DNA of 64,000 nt from Alishewanella aestuarii B11 (GCF_000280055.1 NZ_ALAB01000039.1:62001-126000); one strand, 5' to 3'. Counted from the stretch's first letter, positions 1 through 8,139 are shown. A program made the numbers and translations. The notes: a model not told the origin generated them from the sequence alone.

Positions 1-1
1 T

Positions 2-1870
2 ATATTTCATAAAACGCGTAGGGCGTTTTTTTACCATGATAGTGAGCAAGATTCCGAAGAATTGGTTTCTTATTTCTCACTTAATCCATCTAAAGATAAT
101 GTTGCCTTGCGCCAAAGCTCGACTGGTAAATTTGACCACTATATTCATTTTTCTTATGCTGAGAAAGTTGAGAAATTAATCGAAAAAAATATCCTCGGAC
201 ATCTCGAACTGCCAGCTGAAGTAAGTTCACTTGTGGTTTTTGGTATATGTCTAGGCAGGCACATTGATGTTTTGCTTAATAGCTATACTATACAAAATTT
301 ATATATCTTTGAACCGAATCTAGATTATTTTTATGCAAGCCTTCATGTTTTTGATTGGGATGGTTTATTTAGCGCGGCTGCTAAGGGAGGTCAGCGAGTT
401 TATCTAAATCTTGGAGGCGATGGTTCTGATTATTTCAAAGATATAATTGCTCAGTTTTATCTTGCAGGTCCTTATTCTATTGCCGACACCTATATCTTAA
501 CTTCTTATTACAATAATAGGATGAGTAAAGCTATAGCAGAGCTTCGCGAAGAGTTAAAAGTGGTGTTGGCTTTTGGAGAATATTTCGACCATGTTCGATA
601 TGGAGTAGCGCACACTTACCACAGCTTGACTCATAATCATCTATTCCTTAAAGAAAATAACGCTTCGTATAAAGATTTAGAAATATTAAATATGCCCGTT
701 TTTATAGTAGGCAACGGACCGTCATTAGATGTAAATTTTGATTATATAAGAAGTTATCGCGATCGAGTAATTGTTATCAGTTGCGGCACGGCTCTCTACT
801 CGCTTTATAAATATGGTATAACACCTGATTTTCATGCAGAACTAGAACAAAACAGAGCTACTTACTGCTGGATTAATAGGGTGGAAGATAAATCATTTTT
901 GCGCAAGATTAGGTTGATAAGTATAAATGGTATACATCCTGAAACGGCGTCGTTATTTAAAGATGTTATGTTATGCTTCAAGAGCGGTGAAGCATCAGCA
1001 AATCTCTTTAGAAATGGCTTACAGAGGTTAGGCTTTAAAATATCTGAGATATCATATGCTTATCCTACAGTAAGTAATTTAGCATTAAACTTTGCCTTGC
1101 ATGTTGGATTCAAAACAATTTATCTCTTTGGCGTAGATTTGGGCTATGCTGATGTAAAGTATCATCACTCTAAAGCTTCTGCTTATTATAAAAAAGATGG
1201 GTCAGAGATATTTAGCTATGAAAAAGCTCATGGCTCCGGCGATCGAGTTAAAGGTAATTTTCGCCCCTATGTATATACAAAAAGGGAGTTCAATTTGTCT
1301 AGAAAACTTATTGAAGACGCTATTAAGAGTAATAAAGGAGCTGCAGAGATTTATAACTGTAGTGATGGGGTGAAGATTGATGGGGCAATACCGCTTAAGG
1401 TTGATAATATTTTAATTAAAAACTTAGGTTTTGATAAAGAGCACGGAATAGTAGAGTTTTGTGACAAAGCATATTATTCAGATTTAAAAGGAAGCTCTGA
1501 GCTCGTTTTTTCTAATCTTAGTATGGAAAAGCTTTCCATAAGCGTAAAAGAATGGCTAGCTATTCTTGAACAAGAGGTTATAGACCAGAATGGAGCTAGA
1601 GAAATAATTAGGGCGCAGTGGGGCCTGTTACATAGAAAAATAGCCTGTCTAGACGATCCAACACCTTTTCTTTTGCAAGGGAGCTTTTACTACTTTGGGG
1701 GCATCATGACAAAATTAGCGGCAAATATAAGTAATAACAACCCCCAAGTATTGGCTTGTTTTAATGAAATTAAAAAGATTTGGAGAGAGTATATTGAAGT
1801 TGCAAGTACAGAGTTTTTTGAAGAACCTATGAAATTTGATGATGTGGATGTTTCTCACTTGTTTTCTTAA
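2..1870 (+). CDS. Maf-type flagellin glycosyltransferase (DUF115/MptE-like), 5' truncated by window edge
   Basis: The reading frame is open from the first bases of the window (codons from position 2 read IFHKTRRAFFYHDSEQ), so the true start lies outside; the internal TTG at 62 is unlikely to be the start. About 622 codons are present. The middle contains the DUF115/MAF_flag10 signature PVFIVGNGPSLD followed by VIVISCGTALYSL and ITPDFHAELEQ, typical of motility-associated factors that transfer nonulosonic acids to flagellin in the cytoplasm. It converges on the pse operon, which would make the donor sugar. The gene is visibly more AT-rich than everything to its right, which suggests horizontal acquisition. 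The family assignment is firm; the exact sugar and acceptor are inference. Confidence 0.85.
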   Translation: MFHKTRRAFFYHDSEQDSEELVSYFSLNPSKDNVALRQSSTGKFDHYIHFSYAEKVEKLIEKNILGHLELPAEVSSLVVFGICLGRHIDVLLNSYTIQNLYIFEPNLDYFYASLHVFDWDGLFSAAAKGGQRVYLNLGGDGSDYFKDIIAQFYLAGPYSIADTYILTSYYNNRMSKAIAELREELKVVLAFGEYFDHVRYGVAHTYHSLTHNHLFLKENNASYKDLEILNMPVFIVGNGPSLDVNFDYIRSYRDRVIVISCGTALYSLYKYGITPDFHAELEQNRATYCWINRVEDKSFLRKIRLISINGIHPETASLFKDVMLCFKSGEASANLFRNGLQRLGFKISEISYAYPTVSNLALNFALHVGFKTIYLFGVDLGYADVKYHHSKASAYYKKDGSEIFSYEKAHGSGDRVKGNFRPYVYTKREFNLSRKLIEDAIKSNKGAAEIYNCSDGVKIDGAIPLKVDNILIKNLGFDKEHGIVEFCDKAYYSDLKGSSELVFSNLSMEKLSISVKEWLAILEQEVIDQNGAREIIRAQWGLLHRKIACLDDPTPFLLQGSFYYFGGIMTKLAANISNNNPQVLACFNEIKKIWREYIEVASTEFFEEPMKFDDVDVSHLFS

Positions 1871-1879
1871 AGTTACGCG

Positions 1880-2074
1880 AACTGGACTTTTTATATAACT
1901 CTTCCATAATTCTAATACGCGCCAGATCCATACGGCGTATAAATAGACCTAAATTGTTCAGCATTTCTGCCGGGGCACTGGATAATCTCTAAAGGTTTGG
2001 TAAAAAATGTTTGCGGCTGTCTGCTTCTGATGCTGACGAACATGTTGATGCCACGGGATTGGTGTGTTTTTTGT
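1880..2074 (-). pseudogene. Remnant of the last pse-operon cistron, possibly a TylF/MycF-like methyltransferase
   Basis: Removing the IS66 copy and the 50-bp miniature element restores, 24 nt after the upstream methyltransferase stop, an ATG (complement of 4513-4511) reading MNNKKHTNPVASTC and on through this segment. The frame then has an amber stop and continues as APAEMLNNLGLFIRRMDLAR and IRIMEELYKK before running into the opposite-strand maf gene. The LGLFI-R-x-x-LARI-x-x-M-x-ELY pattern recalls the N-terminus of TylF/MycF-like (often misnamed cephalosporin hydroxylase) proteins of surface-sugar clusters; that match is from memory and is not secure. The cistron is dead by four lesions: two insertions, an in-frame stop and 3' loss. 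Confidence 0.45.
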
Positions 2075-2115
2075 GTAAGCGTAACAGCAACCACACCTTG
2101 CAGTGTGGCTGCTGT

Positions 2116-3678
2116 TCAGTAAGGCAGAAGTTGTTGTAATTGCTCATGGGTATTGGCTTTGGGCAACTCTGTTAGCAACCGGCATAAGTAATCATAGGGT
2201 TCCAGACCGTTGATTTTGGCGGTTTCAACCAGGCTGTACAGTGCCGCACTTGCTTGTGCTCCCGTCTTGGTATTGGCAAATAACCATGCCTTACGTCCAA
2301 TCACGAACGGTTTGATTGCGCGCTCAGCACGGTTGTTGTCGATATTTAATCTGCCGTCATCCAAGTACCGGATAAGCTTAGGCCACTGATTCAGGCTATA
2401 CGTTATAGCGGCTCCCAGTAAACCTTCTTTCGTGACGCTCTCGCTTGATTTATCCAGCCAGCTTTTGAATTGCTCCAACAGTGGCTTGGCTAGCGTTTGT
2501 CTGGCGTCATATTTCTTATCAGGCGGCACGGTTTTTAATTTACTCTCCAGTGCATAAAGTTTCTGGATATGGTTAAGGGCCACATCCGCCTTACCCGTTT
2601 TGCCTTTGCCCTGCGCTTTTTGTGCTTCAACGAACTTACGTCTGGCATGTGCCCAGCAGCCGACTAAGGTTGCGTGGGTTTTCTCATATCCGGCATAACC
2701 ATCAACCTGCAGGTAACCGCTAAGCCCCGCCAGGAAGTCGGTGGGATGTATACTGCTGCGGCTATCCTGATAATCAAACAGCACCAGCTTGGGGCCGGTA
2801 CTTTGCTCTAAGCCACAGCCATATACCCACATGTAGCAGGTGCTTTTCTCAACATCCAGCACATTAACCGTGGTTTCATCTGCCCACAGCACCGGCTGCT
2901 TCAGAAGCTCGGCTTTCATTAACGCCAGTAGCGGTTTCAGTTTCTCTGCACAGGTTATCAGCCAGCGGCTCATCGTTTGACGGCTAAGCTCAATACCGGC
3001 CTGATTAAACAACTGCTCCTGACGGTACAGCGGCAAGCCATAGTGCATTTTGCTGCTGATGATTTGGGCAAGCAGACTCGGTGTGGCCATGCTTTTCGGG
3101 ATAACCGCCGGTGGCACATCGGCAATCTTAATGTCCACCTTCATGCCATTGGTCTCACACTGCCGGCAGCTGTATTTGAGCCGCACGTTTCTCAGCACCC
3201 GGATTTGTGCTGGCACGAACTCGATTTGCTCACTGACTTCTTCGCCCATTTTATGCAGCGCATGGCCGCAGCAGGCACAGGTTTTATCGTCAATGTCATG
3301 GATAACGTCAACGCGCGGCAGCTCAGGGGCAATCCTTGGTCGGCGTGGCTTAGCGGCGGATTTCTCAGCGCTCTCGGTCGTCTGAGTATCTGGCTCTGTC
3401 GCTACTGAATCGTCTTCAATCAGCTGCTCGGCCTCATTTAACACCTCGCCTTCACCTTCATAGGTTTCACTGCTGGGGCTGAATTTCTGGTACTTCGTCA
3501 GATTGTAACGCTCCAGCAATTGCTGCAGCTTGTCCGACAGCTGCTGGTTAACCCGCTCTAATTTGGCGATGCGTTTATCTTTTTGCGCCAGTTTGCGCTC
3601 AAGCTTTTGCGTCTGCTCAAGCAGCATACGCTTAAGCGTTTCGATATCGTCAGGTAAGGATTGAGGTGTCTTTTTCAT
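2116..3678 (-). CDS. tnpC: IS66 family transposase TnpC
   Basis: This is the DDE transposase of the IS66 element. The start at 3678 (MKKTPQSLPDDIETL) is preferred because it opens a coiled-coil leader (leucine/lysine heptads to about residue 60); an upstream in-frame extension overlaps tnpB and looks non-coding. A zinc-binding segment with CACCGHAL and a later CRQC pair lies near residues 135-175. DDE core candidates are LWADETTV, LQVDGYAGYEK with the following WAHARRKFVEA, and the C-terminal NNRAERAIKPFVIGRKAW. The length of 520 aa is normal for the family and no frameshift is seen. The gene ends 41 bp inside the left IS end. Confidence 0.93.
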   Translation of the reverse strand: MKKTPQSLPDDIETLKRMLLEQTQKLERKLAQKDKRIAKLERVNQQLSDKLQQLLERYNLTKYQKFSPSSETYEGEGEVLNEAEQLIEDDSVATEPDTQTTESAEKSAAKPRRPRIAPELPRVDVIHDIDDKTCACCGHALHKMGEEVSEQIEFVPAQIRVLRNVRLKYSCRQCETNGMKVDIKIADVPPAVIPKSMATPSLLAQIISSKMHYGLPLYRQEQLFNQAGIELSRQTMSRWLITCAEKLKPLLALMKAELLKQPVLWADETTVNVLDVEKSTCYMWVYGCGLEQSTGPKLVLFDYQDSRSSIHPTDFLAGLSGYLQVDGYAGYEKTHATLVGCWAHARRKFVEAQKAQGKGKTGKADVALNHIQKLYALESKLKTVPPDKKYDARQTLAKPLLEQFKSWLDKSSESVTKEGLLGAAITYSLNQWPKLIRYLDDGRLNIDNNRAERAIKPFVIGRKAWLFANTKTGAQASAALYSLVETAKINGLEPYDYLCRLLTELPKANTHEQLQQLLPY

Positions 3679-3770
3679 GGCCGCTATTGTAACGGCCAAT
3701 CGGGCTAAGTGCTTGGTAAGATTTAGATTGTTTTGGATGCGATCACAAGGATTTATAGCCGATCGGCATA

Positions 3771-4127
3771 TCAACCGACGCTTTGGTAATGCAGTGGCTG
3801 ATGTGCGGTGATTTTTTGAATATCGACACCTTGCAACAGCCAATGCCACTGCTGCTCGCTAATGGCTAACACTTTACCTGGCATTTGCCGTGGCCAGCGA
3901 AACTTGTCTTTTTCAAGCCGTTTGTACCACAGGCAAAAGCCGGTGCTATCCCAGTACAGCACTTTTAACCGGGTGCGCTGCTGATTGCAGAACACAAACA
4001 GTGCGCCACTAAAAGGCGAGAGCTGCATCTCTTGCTCGACCAGCAACGATAAGCCATTAATGGATTTACGAAAGTCGACTGGCTGTTTATGCAAATAGAC
4101 CTTGGGCACATCGAGGAACATTTTCAT
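3771..4127 (-). CDS. tnpB: IS66 accessory protein TnpB
   Basis: 118-aa IS66 Orf2/TnpB protein, needed together with TnpA and TnpC for IS66 transposition; its biochemical role is not established. Recognisable family blocks are VDFRKSINGLSLLVEQ, LFVFCNQQRTRLKVLYWD and GFCLWYKRLEKDKFRWP. The ATG at 4127 is chosen because it follows the tnpA stop almost directly (TGATAATG), which suggests coupled translation; a start at 4160 would overlap tnpA by 31 nt. It lies 92 bp upstream of tnpC. Confidence 0.92.
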   Translation of the reverse strand: MKMFLDVPKVYLHKQPVDFRKSINGLSLLVEQEMQLSPFSGALFVFCNQQRTRLKVLYWDSTGFCLWYKRLEKDKFRWPRQMPGKVLAISEQQWHWLLQGVDIQKITAHQPLHYQSVG

Positions 4128-4129
4128 TA

Positions 4130-4414
4130 TCAAAGCGCTCTTAGCAAGGCCGCTAACCACAGGGCATCGGTGCCGGCTGGAAACTGCAATTCCACATCAC
4201 GCTTACGGAGTAAAATGGATTGATTCAGCTGCAAGCCCTGTGGCGTGAGCTCAACAAAGCCACCGTCATCATCCTGAAACGCCAGCAACTGACGCTTGCG
4301 ATAACTAAAATACGTAGGAATGATGCCCTGGCGTTTTGCAAATTCAGTTTGGGTGAGACCACTTTGGGCTTGCTCGGCAAACAAGGCCAGCCATTGTTCT
4401 TTGGTGCGGTGCAT
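4130..4414 (-). CDS. tnpA: IS66 accessory protein TnpA
   Basis: 94-aa first gene of the IS66 element. The N-terminus (EQWLALFAEQAQSGLTQTEF followed by AKRQGI) is the helix-turn-helix seen in IS66 TnpA proteins. The C-terminus (VELQFPAGTDALWLAALLRAL) is the usual family ending. It probably binds the element ends or assists the transposase; this is inference from the family. It overlaps the tnpB start region and is oriented with the interrupted pse operon, so it could be read from that operon promoter as well as from its own. Confidence 0.9.
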   Translation of the reverse strand: MHRTKEQWLALFAEQAQSGLTQTEFAKRQGIIPTYFSYRKRQLLAFQDDDGGFVELTPQGLQLNQSILLRKRDVELQFPAGTDALWLAALLRAL

Positions 4415-4515
4415 GATGATTACCCTGACAGTTGATAGTGGCAGTCAGGGTAAAGTTGATCAGTTAGGATTGGAATGTGTGGTTGGCGTTACGCTTACTT
4501 TTTTGTTGTTCATTA

Positions 4516-4565
4516 GTGAGTGTAACACCAACTACACCGCAAGGTGTGGTTGATATTACGCTGAC
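4516..4565. mobile_element. 50-bp IS66-derived miniature inverted-repeat element with 8-bp target duplication
   Basis: The element is two 23-bp inverted repeats (4516-4538 starting GTGAGTGTAACACCAAC, and 4543-4565 read on the minus strand starting GTCAGCGTAATATCAACC; 18/23 identical) around the 4-nt loop GCAA. The first 41 bases of the minus-strand reading match the left end of the adjacent IS66 at about 34 positions, including CAACCACACCTTGC. It is flanked by a perfect 8-bp duplication GTTCATTA (4508-4515 and 4566-4573), the IS66-type length. It therefore looks like a non-autonomous element mobilised by an IS66 transposase. The duplicated octamer contains the start codon of the interrupted cistron (minus strand TAATGAAC). 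Confidence 0.85.
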
Positions 4566-4595
4566 GTTCATTATTCTATTCCCGAGAAGTAAAGC

Positions 4596-5468
4596 CTATT
4601 CAGGCGTGACGTAAGCGATCAGCTCGCGGCCAAAGCCCAAGGCTGCACTAGCCTCAGCATAGCGAATATAGTTGTCGATGTTTTTGCCAATCAGAAAGTT
4701 TTCACAAAATATCCGGCTAAAATGTGCCTGCTTACCAAGACTTCTGTCCTGCCAGTAATTAGAATGCGAATTGGTCAGGAAAACTTCGATAGGAAAGTTG
4801 GTTTGCAGCGACAATAAGCGATAGCCGCACGCCGAGATAAAACTGATTAAGTTTTCATGATTAAAATAGCTGAGATGCTCCGGTGGCGCAAACCATGTAT
4901 TGTCGGTGTAGCCTTGTTGTTGCAAAGCTAGTTGGAAGTCTGAATAGTCATTCGGTACTTTAATTCTCAGGGCGGAATTGGCTGACAACAGGGGTTTGAG
5001 TATGGCCATGGTTTGGAACGGGTCCAGCACATGCTCCAGCACGTTTTGCAGGTTAATCAGGCCAAAGGTGCGGCCTTTATAATTTGTCAGGCTTTGTTCA
5101 ATGCTGCCTTGCTGAAAATATGGTAACAAATGCGGGTTGTGCTTACTGATGCCAAAATCGGAGTAGTCACAGCACGCAAGCTCCCAACCAAAAGTTTCAA
5201 ATGCGTTGACAAAAAAACCTTCACCGCAGCCCAGGTCAAGTAAGCTTCGCGGCAGATTATTCTGTTTTGCTACCTGGTGGGCGACACTGGCGATATTGTG
5301 AAAGTATTGCAGTTCCTGCTCAGTATAAGTGCTGTGGTAAGAGCCTTCAGGTACCTGATAGTACTTAGCATTATAATGCGCCTGTAGCTGTGCTTCAGAC
5401 GGTTTCGGCATCGCTTCAATAAAACCCAGCGCATGGCGTTGTTCGGTAAATTTGGCTTGGTCAGACAT
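4596..5468 (-). CDS. Class I SAM-dependent methyltransferase of the flagellin-glycan operon
   Basis: 290-aa methyltransferase (Methyltransf_23-like). SAM-binding motif I is SLLDLGCGEGFFVNAF near residue 80, followed by an acidic strand end (ELACCDYSDFGI) and the motif IV-like LINLQNVLEHVLDPF; the later part (WFAPPEHLSYFNHENL) is typical of small-molecule or sugar methyltransferases in surface polysaccharide clusters. It overlaps the upstream HAD gene by 8 nt, so it belongs to the pse operon. The likely role is O- or N-methylation of the nonulosonic acid or its acyl group; the substrate cannot be read from sequence. Confidence 0.8.
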   Translation of the reverse strand: MSDQAKFTEQRHALGFIEAMPKPSEAQLQAHYNAKYYQVPEGSYHSTYTEQELQYFHNIASVAHQVAKQNNLPRSLLDLGCGEGFFVNAFETFGWELACCDYSDFGISKHNPHLLPYFQQGSIEQSLTNYKGRTFGLINLQNVLEHVLDPFQTMAILKPLLSANSALRIKVPNDYSDFQLALQQQGYTDNTWFAPPEHLSYFNHENLISFISACGYRLLSLQTNFPIEVFLTNSHSNYWQDRSLGKQAHFSRIFCENFLIGKNIDNYIRYAEASAALGFGRELIAYVTPE

Positions 5469-6132
5469 TATTGCGGTTACCTTTTAGCAGTGGCATCAGC
5501 TCAGTAAGAGTATGCAGCCGCGTTTTAGCGTCATAGCCTGGTTTAGCCTGCACATCCTTATGGCAGCCTGTCAAAATTCGGACGGTTTGGGCACCTTTTT
5601 TATTCAGATTAACGAAGTCTTTTGCCGGGTTATCGCCGATATAAACCAGATCCTGCCAGCGGCATTGTTCTGCCTTTTGGATTAACTCAAAACAATAGGT
5701 AGAAGGTTTAGCATGCTTTATGCCAAAACGGTGAGTAATAAATATACGTTTAAAATAAGGCGCTAAACCAAGCGCCTCTACTTTGTTTTGCTGCACTATT
5801 TTATGGCCGTCGGTAACAAGATACAGCGGAGCTTGCAGGCTTTGCAGCATGTGCCGGTGTGCTTGCGGCATTGTCAGAGCCGGTTTGTGCAGGCGGTAGC
5901 GACTTACGCAGTTACGGATATTGGTTTTCGTAGCCAGGTTGTACGGTGCTAACCACTCGTCAAAAATACGTCCGCGGCCATGGCTGTCTAACAGTTGGCA
6001 TAAACGTTGAAAACTGGATTCTGCATCTAGTTGCCAGCGCTGTTGCGCCATAGCGGCTACAGTGCGAAAACCGCTTTCGACGAACTGACGTTCGTCATAT
6101 AGGGTGTCATCCAAGTCAAAAATCAGGATCAT
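5461..6132 (-). CDS. HAD-superfamily hydrolase in the pse operon
   Basis: 223-aa haloacid dehalogenase-like phosphatase. Motif I is ILIFDLDDTLYDE with nucleophile and acid Asp6/Asp8, a Thr sits at APLYLVTDG (motif II), a Lys lies in the FGIKHAKPS block and the motif IV acidic pair is in VYIGDNPAKDF. An alpha-helical cap lies between motifs I and II (about residues 15-100). It overlaps the ATP-grasp gene upstream by 17 nt and the methyltransferase downstream by 8 nt, so the three are probably made together. A sugar-phosphate or acyl-phosphate substrate is plausible; none is assigned. Confidence 0.8.
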   Translation of the reverse strand: MILIFDLDDTLYDERQFVESGFRTVAAMAQQRWQLDAESSFQRLCQLLDSHGRGRIFDEWLAPYNLATKTNIRNCVSRYRLHKPALTMPQAHRHMLQSLQAPLYLVTDGHKIVQQNKVEALGLAPYFKRIFITHRFGIKHAKPSTYCFELIQKAEQCRWQDLVYIGDNPAKDFVNLNKKGAQTVRILTGCHKDVQAKPGYDAKTRLHTLTELMPLLKGNRNNV

Positions 6133-7093
6133 ACTGATAGGTATCCATGCTGTAGCGCAATTGCCTGATTTGCTGCGTTGCTGCGGTAAAATCGCTAAGC
6201 TTTGCTTCTGGCTCTATGGCTTGCAGAAAACTCCAATACAGGCTGTCCAACCCCGCTACTATGCTCAGGGTAGAGGCACCGCCAAAACGGCTGTTACACT
6301 CTATAACGTGCGGCTTGCCGCTGGCATCAATAATGGCCTGCATTACCACTGGGCCTGTTAGGTTCAGCTGTGCCAATATATGGCTGAACTGCTGTGCTAA
6401 AGCAGCATCGCTGAAGGTGGTGCTGATTTGCGATTCGCCGGCAACAACTTTATCCCGCTGTCGCAGTATCAGGCCTTTTACACAGCTGTCTCTGTCCAGC
6501 CAGGCGTCGATACTGATTTCTTTGCCACTTTGCATGGGCTGATAAATCGGTGCCTGCAACTGCCTGGCATGCTGTTTGGCTTGAGTTTTCGTCAGGGCCA
6601 GGCCGATAGATTTGGCCCCGGCACCAAAACGCTCTTTCACCACAAATTGCTCTGCGTTGATATCGTCGATCTGTAATGAAGCCGGAATAATGGCTAACTG
6701 ATGTTGCCGGCCAAATTCAGCGAAGGCCAGTTTATCCAGGCACAAGTTAATGCCGGCCTCAGGCGACACAATAATGTGAATGCCGGCGTCAGCAAAGTAA
6801 TCGCGGTTTTGCGCCCAAAACAATAACTCTGCGTCCCGGCTGGGTAAGATGACCTTGATGTTGCGTTCAATACAACCACGGCGCAGTTCGGTTTTATTGG
6901 CATGGATTGTGGCAGGCATTTGCCAGAAACTATCGGCAAAAGCTCTGCTTACGCTTAAAGGCTGCATGTCGCCAGCAATAATGCTGCCGGTTGGAAACAG
7001 CCGCAGCCAAGCTTGCCTGGCTGCTTGCAACATAGGAATTTTGGCTCCGGCACTGGTTAACAGCAATGCGCTGCCGGACAGTGGCTCTGTCAC
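6116..7093 (-). CDS. ATP-grasp ligase (carbamoyl-phosphate-synthase-like) in the pse operon
   Basis: About 325 aa with an ATP-grasp fold: the N-terminal segment SALLLTSAGAKIPMLQAAR resembles a pre-ATP-grasp Rossmann domain, the ATP-binding loop is FVVKERFGAGAKSIGL, and the metal site is HVIECNSRFGGAS (E-x-N). The GTG at 7093 is chosen because it overlaps the pseI stop as GTGA, a typical coupled start; a TTG four codons earlier is the alternative. ATP-grasp enzymes join a carboxylate to an amine or thiol through an acyl-phosphate. Here it may attach an amino acid or acyl group to an amino sugar, which matters because no PseH acetyltransferase is encoded nearby. The function is inferred. Confidence 0.75.
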   Translation of the reverse strand: MTEPLSGSALLLTSAGAKIPMLQAARQAWLRLFPTGSIIAGDMQPLSVSRAFADSFWQMPATIHANKTELRRGCIERNIKVILPSRDAELLFWAQNRDYFADAGIHIIVSPEAGINLCLDKLAFAEFGRQHQLAIIPASLQIDDINAEQFVVKERFGAGAKSIGLALTKTQAKQHARQLQAPIYQPMQSGKEISIDAWLDRDSCVKGLILRQRDKVVAGESQISTTFSDAALAQQFSHILAQLNLTGPVVMQAIIDASGKPHVIECNSRFGGASTLSIVAGLDSLYWSFLQAIEPEAKLSDFTAATQQIRQLRYSMDTYQYDPDF

Positions 7094-8139
7094 AGCAAAT
7101 CCCAACTAAGCGGTGTGCCCATCGTCACATCCTGTTTTACTTTACGGCCAAGAAATTGTGGCAAATATTTCGGTGCTAAACCGAGCCCCGGGCGCACTGA
7201 GCGCAGGTTTTCTGTAGTAAACATATCACCGGCTTTCATATCTTTAGCAATATAGAGTGAACGACGGTGTACCCTTGAAGCAATCTCTTTCTCGGTACAA
7301 CCATAATGCACAGTACCAAGCGCGTCATGCGCGCGGGCAGTTTCTTCTACCAGCATTTTTAATTCATGAGGTTCCAGCGAGAACTCTGCATCAACTTCTC
7401 CGCCGTTTCTGTCCAGTACAAAGTGTTTTTCAATGACGGTAGCGCCTAATGCGACAGCTGCGACGGAAACGCCTACTCCAGGAGTGTGATCCGACAGGCC
7501 GATCTGGCAATTAAACAGTTGAGCTAAATGGGGAATGGTGCGTAAGTTCGCATCTACCGGGCGGGCAGGGTAGTTGCTGGTGCATTTAAGTAGAATAAGA
7601 TCTTTACAGCCGTTATCCCGCAATAATTGCACGGACTCGGATAACTCTGCTTGTGTTGCCATTCCGGTTGACATAATAACTGGCTTGCCGGTTTTAGCCA
7701 CAGCCGCCAACAGACCATGATCGATATTTTCAAAGGATGCGATTTTGTAACAAGGCACATTAAGTGACTCAAGAAAATCTACTGCCGTTAAGTCAAACGG
7801 CGAGCTAAATGCCAACATTCCTTTGTTATTGGCATAATCAAAAATCGATTTATGCCACTCCCACGGTGTCATAGCAACTTTGTATAAGTTATACAGCGAT
7901 TGACCTTGCCACAAGCTATTTTTATCAGCGATAAAAAACTCGCGCTCGTGCACATCCAGAGTAATGGTATCTGGTGTGTAGGTTTGCAGTTTGAGTGCAT
8001 GTGCACCTGCTGCTGCGGCGGCATCCACTAGCGCCATCGCTTTTTCCAGTGATTGACCGTGATTACCAGACATTTCGGCAATGATAAAAGGGGGCTGATT
8101 TGACCCAACCAGACGGTTACCTATATTTATCTCTAACAT
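7090..8139 (-). CDS. pseI: Pseudaminic acid synthase
   Basis: 349-aa NeuB-family enzyme condensing 2,4-diacetamido-2,4,6-trideoxy-altrose with phosphoenolpyruvate to give pseudaminic acid. Visible signatures: PFIIAEMSGNHGQSLEKA at the N-terminus, HALKLQTYTPDTITLD, the barrel segment MLAFSSPFDLTAVDFLE, PVIMSTGMATQAEL, IGLSDHTPGVGVSVAAVALG and VIEKHFVLDRN. A C-terminal SAF/antifreeze-like domain (RRSLYIAKDMKAGDMFTTEN) follows. SGNHG rather than the NeuB-type form favours the PseI subfamily. Its start shares one base with the pseG stop (TAATG). Confidence 0.93.
   Translation of the reverse strand: MLEINIGNRLVGSNQPPFIIAEMSGNHGQSLEKAMALVDAAAAAGAHALKLQTYTPDTITLDVHEREFFIADKNSLWQGQSLYNLYKVAMTPWEWHKSIFDYANNKGMLAFSSPFDLTAVDFLESLNVPCYKIASFENIDHGLLAAVAKTGKPVIMSTGMATQAELSESVQLLRDNGCKDLILLKCTSNYPARPVDANLRTIPHLAQLFNCQIGLSDHTPGVGVSVAAVALGATVIEKHFVLDRNGGEVDAEFSLEPHELKMLVEETARAHDALGTVHYGCTEKEIASRVHRRSLYIAKDMKAGDMFTTENLRSVRPGLGLAPKYLPQFLGRKVKQDVTMGTPLSWDLL

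Larger units (their letters stand above)
2075..4498 (-). mobile_element. Complete IS66-family insertion sequence, 2,424 bp
   Basis: Both ends are visible. The left end begins GTAAGCGTAACAGCAACC at 2075, and the right end, read on the minus strand from 4498, begins GTAAGCGTAACGCCAACC; 23 of the first 27 bases match. The element is flanked by a perfect 8-bp target duplication TTTTTTGT (2067-2074 and 4499-4506), the length expected for IS66. It carries tnpA, tnpB and tnpC in the usual order on the minus strand, all apparently intact. The left end also folds into a hairpin (AACAGCAACCACAC pairing with GTGTGGCTGCTGTT). Intact genes and identical duplications suggest a recent insertion. Confidence 0.96.

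Noticed and set aside
62..64. TTG as start of the maf gene
   Set aside because: The frame is open without stop to the window edge and upstream codons look coding, so the gene is cut by the edge rather than starting here.
1912..2094. 60-aa minus-strand reading frame spanning the IS66 left end
   Set aside because: It begins inside the insertion sequence and is in a different frame from the rebuilt cistron; it is a junction artefact.
2977..3408. Long + strand frames antisense to the IS66 transposase
   Set aside because: They lie fully within tnpC in other frames and show no family features.
4516..4565. Simple intrinsic terminator after the methyltransferase
   Set aside because: No T-run follows on either strand, and the IS66-like ends plus perfect 8-bp duplications are better explained by a transposed element. 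It may still affect transcription.
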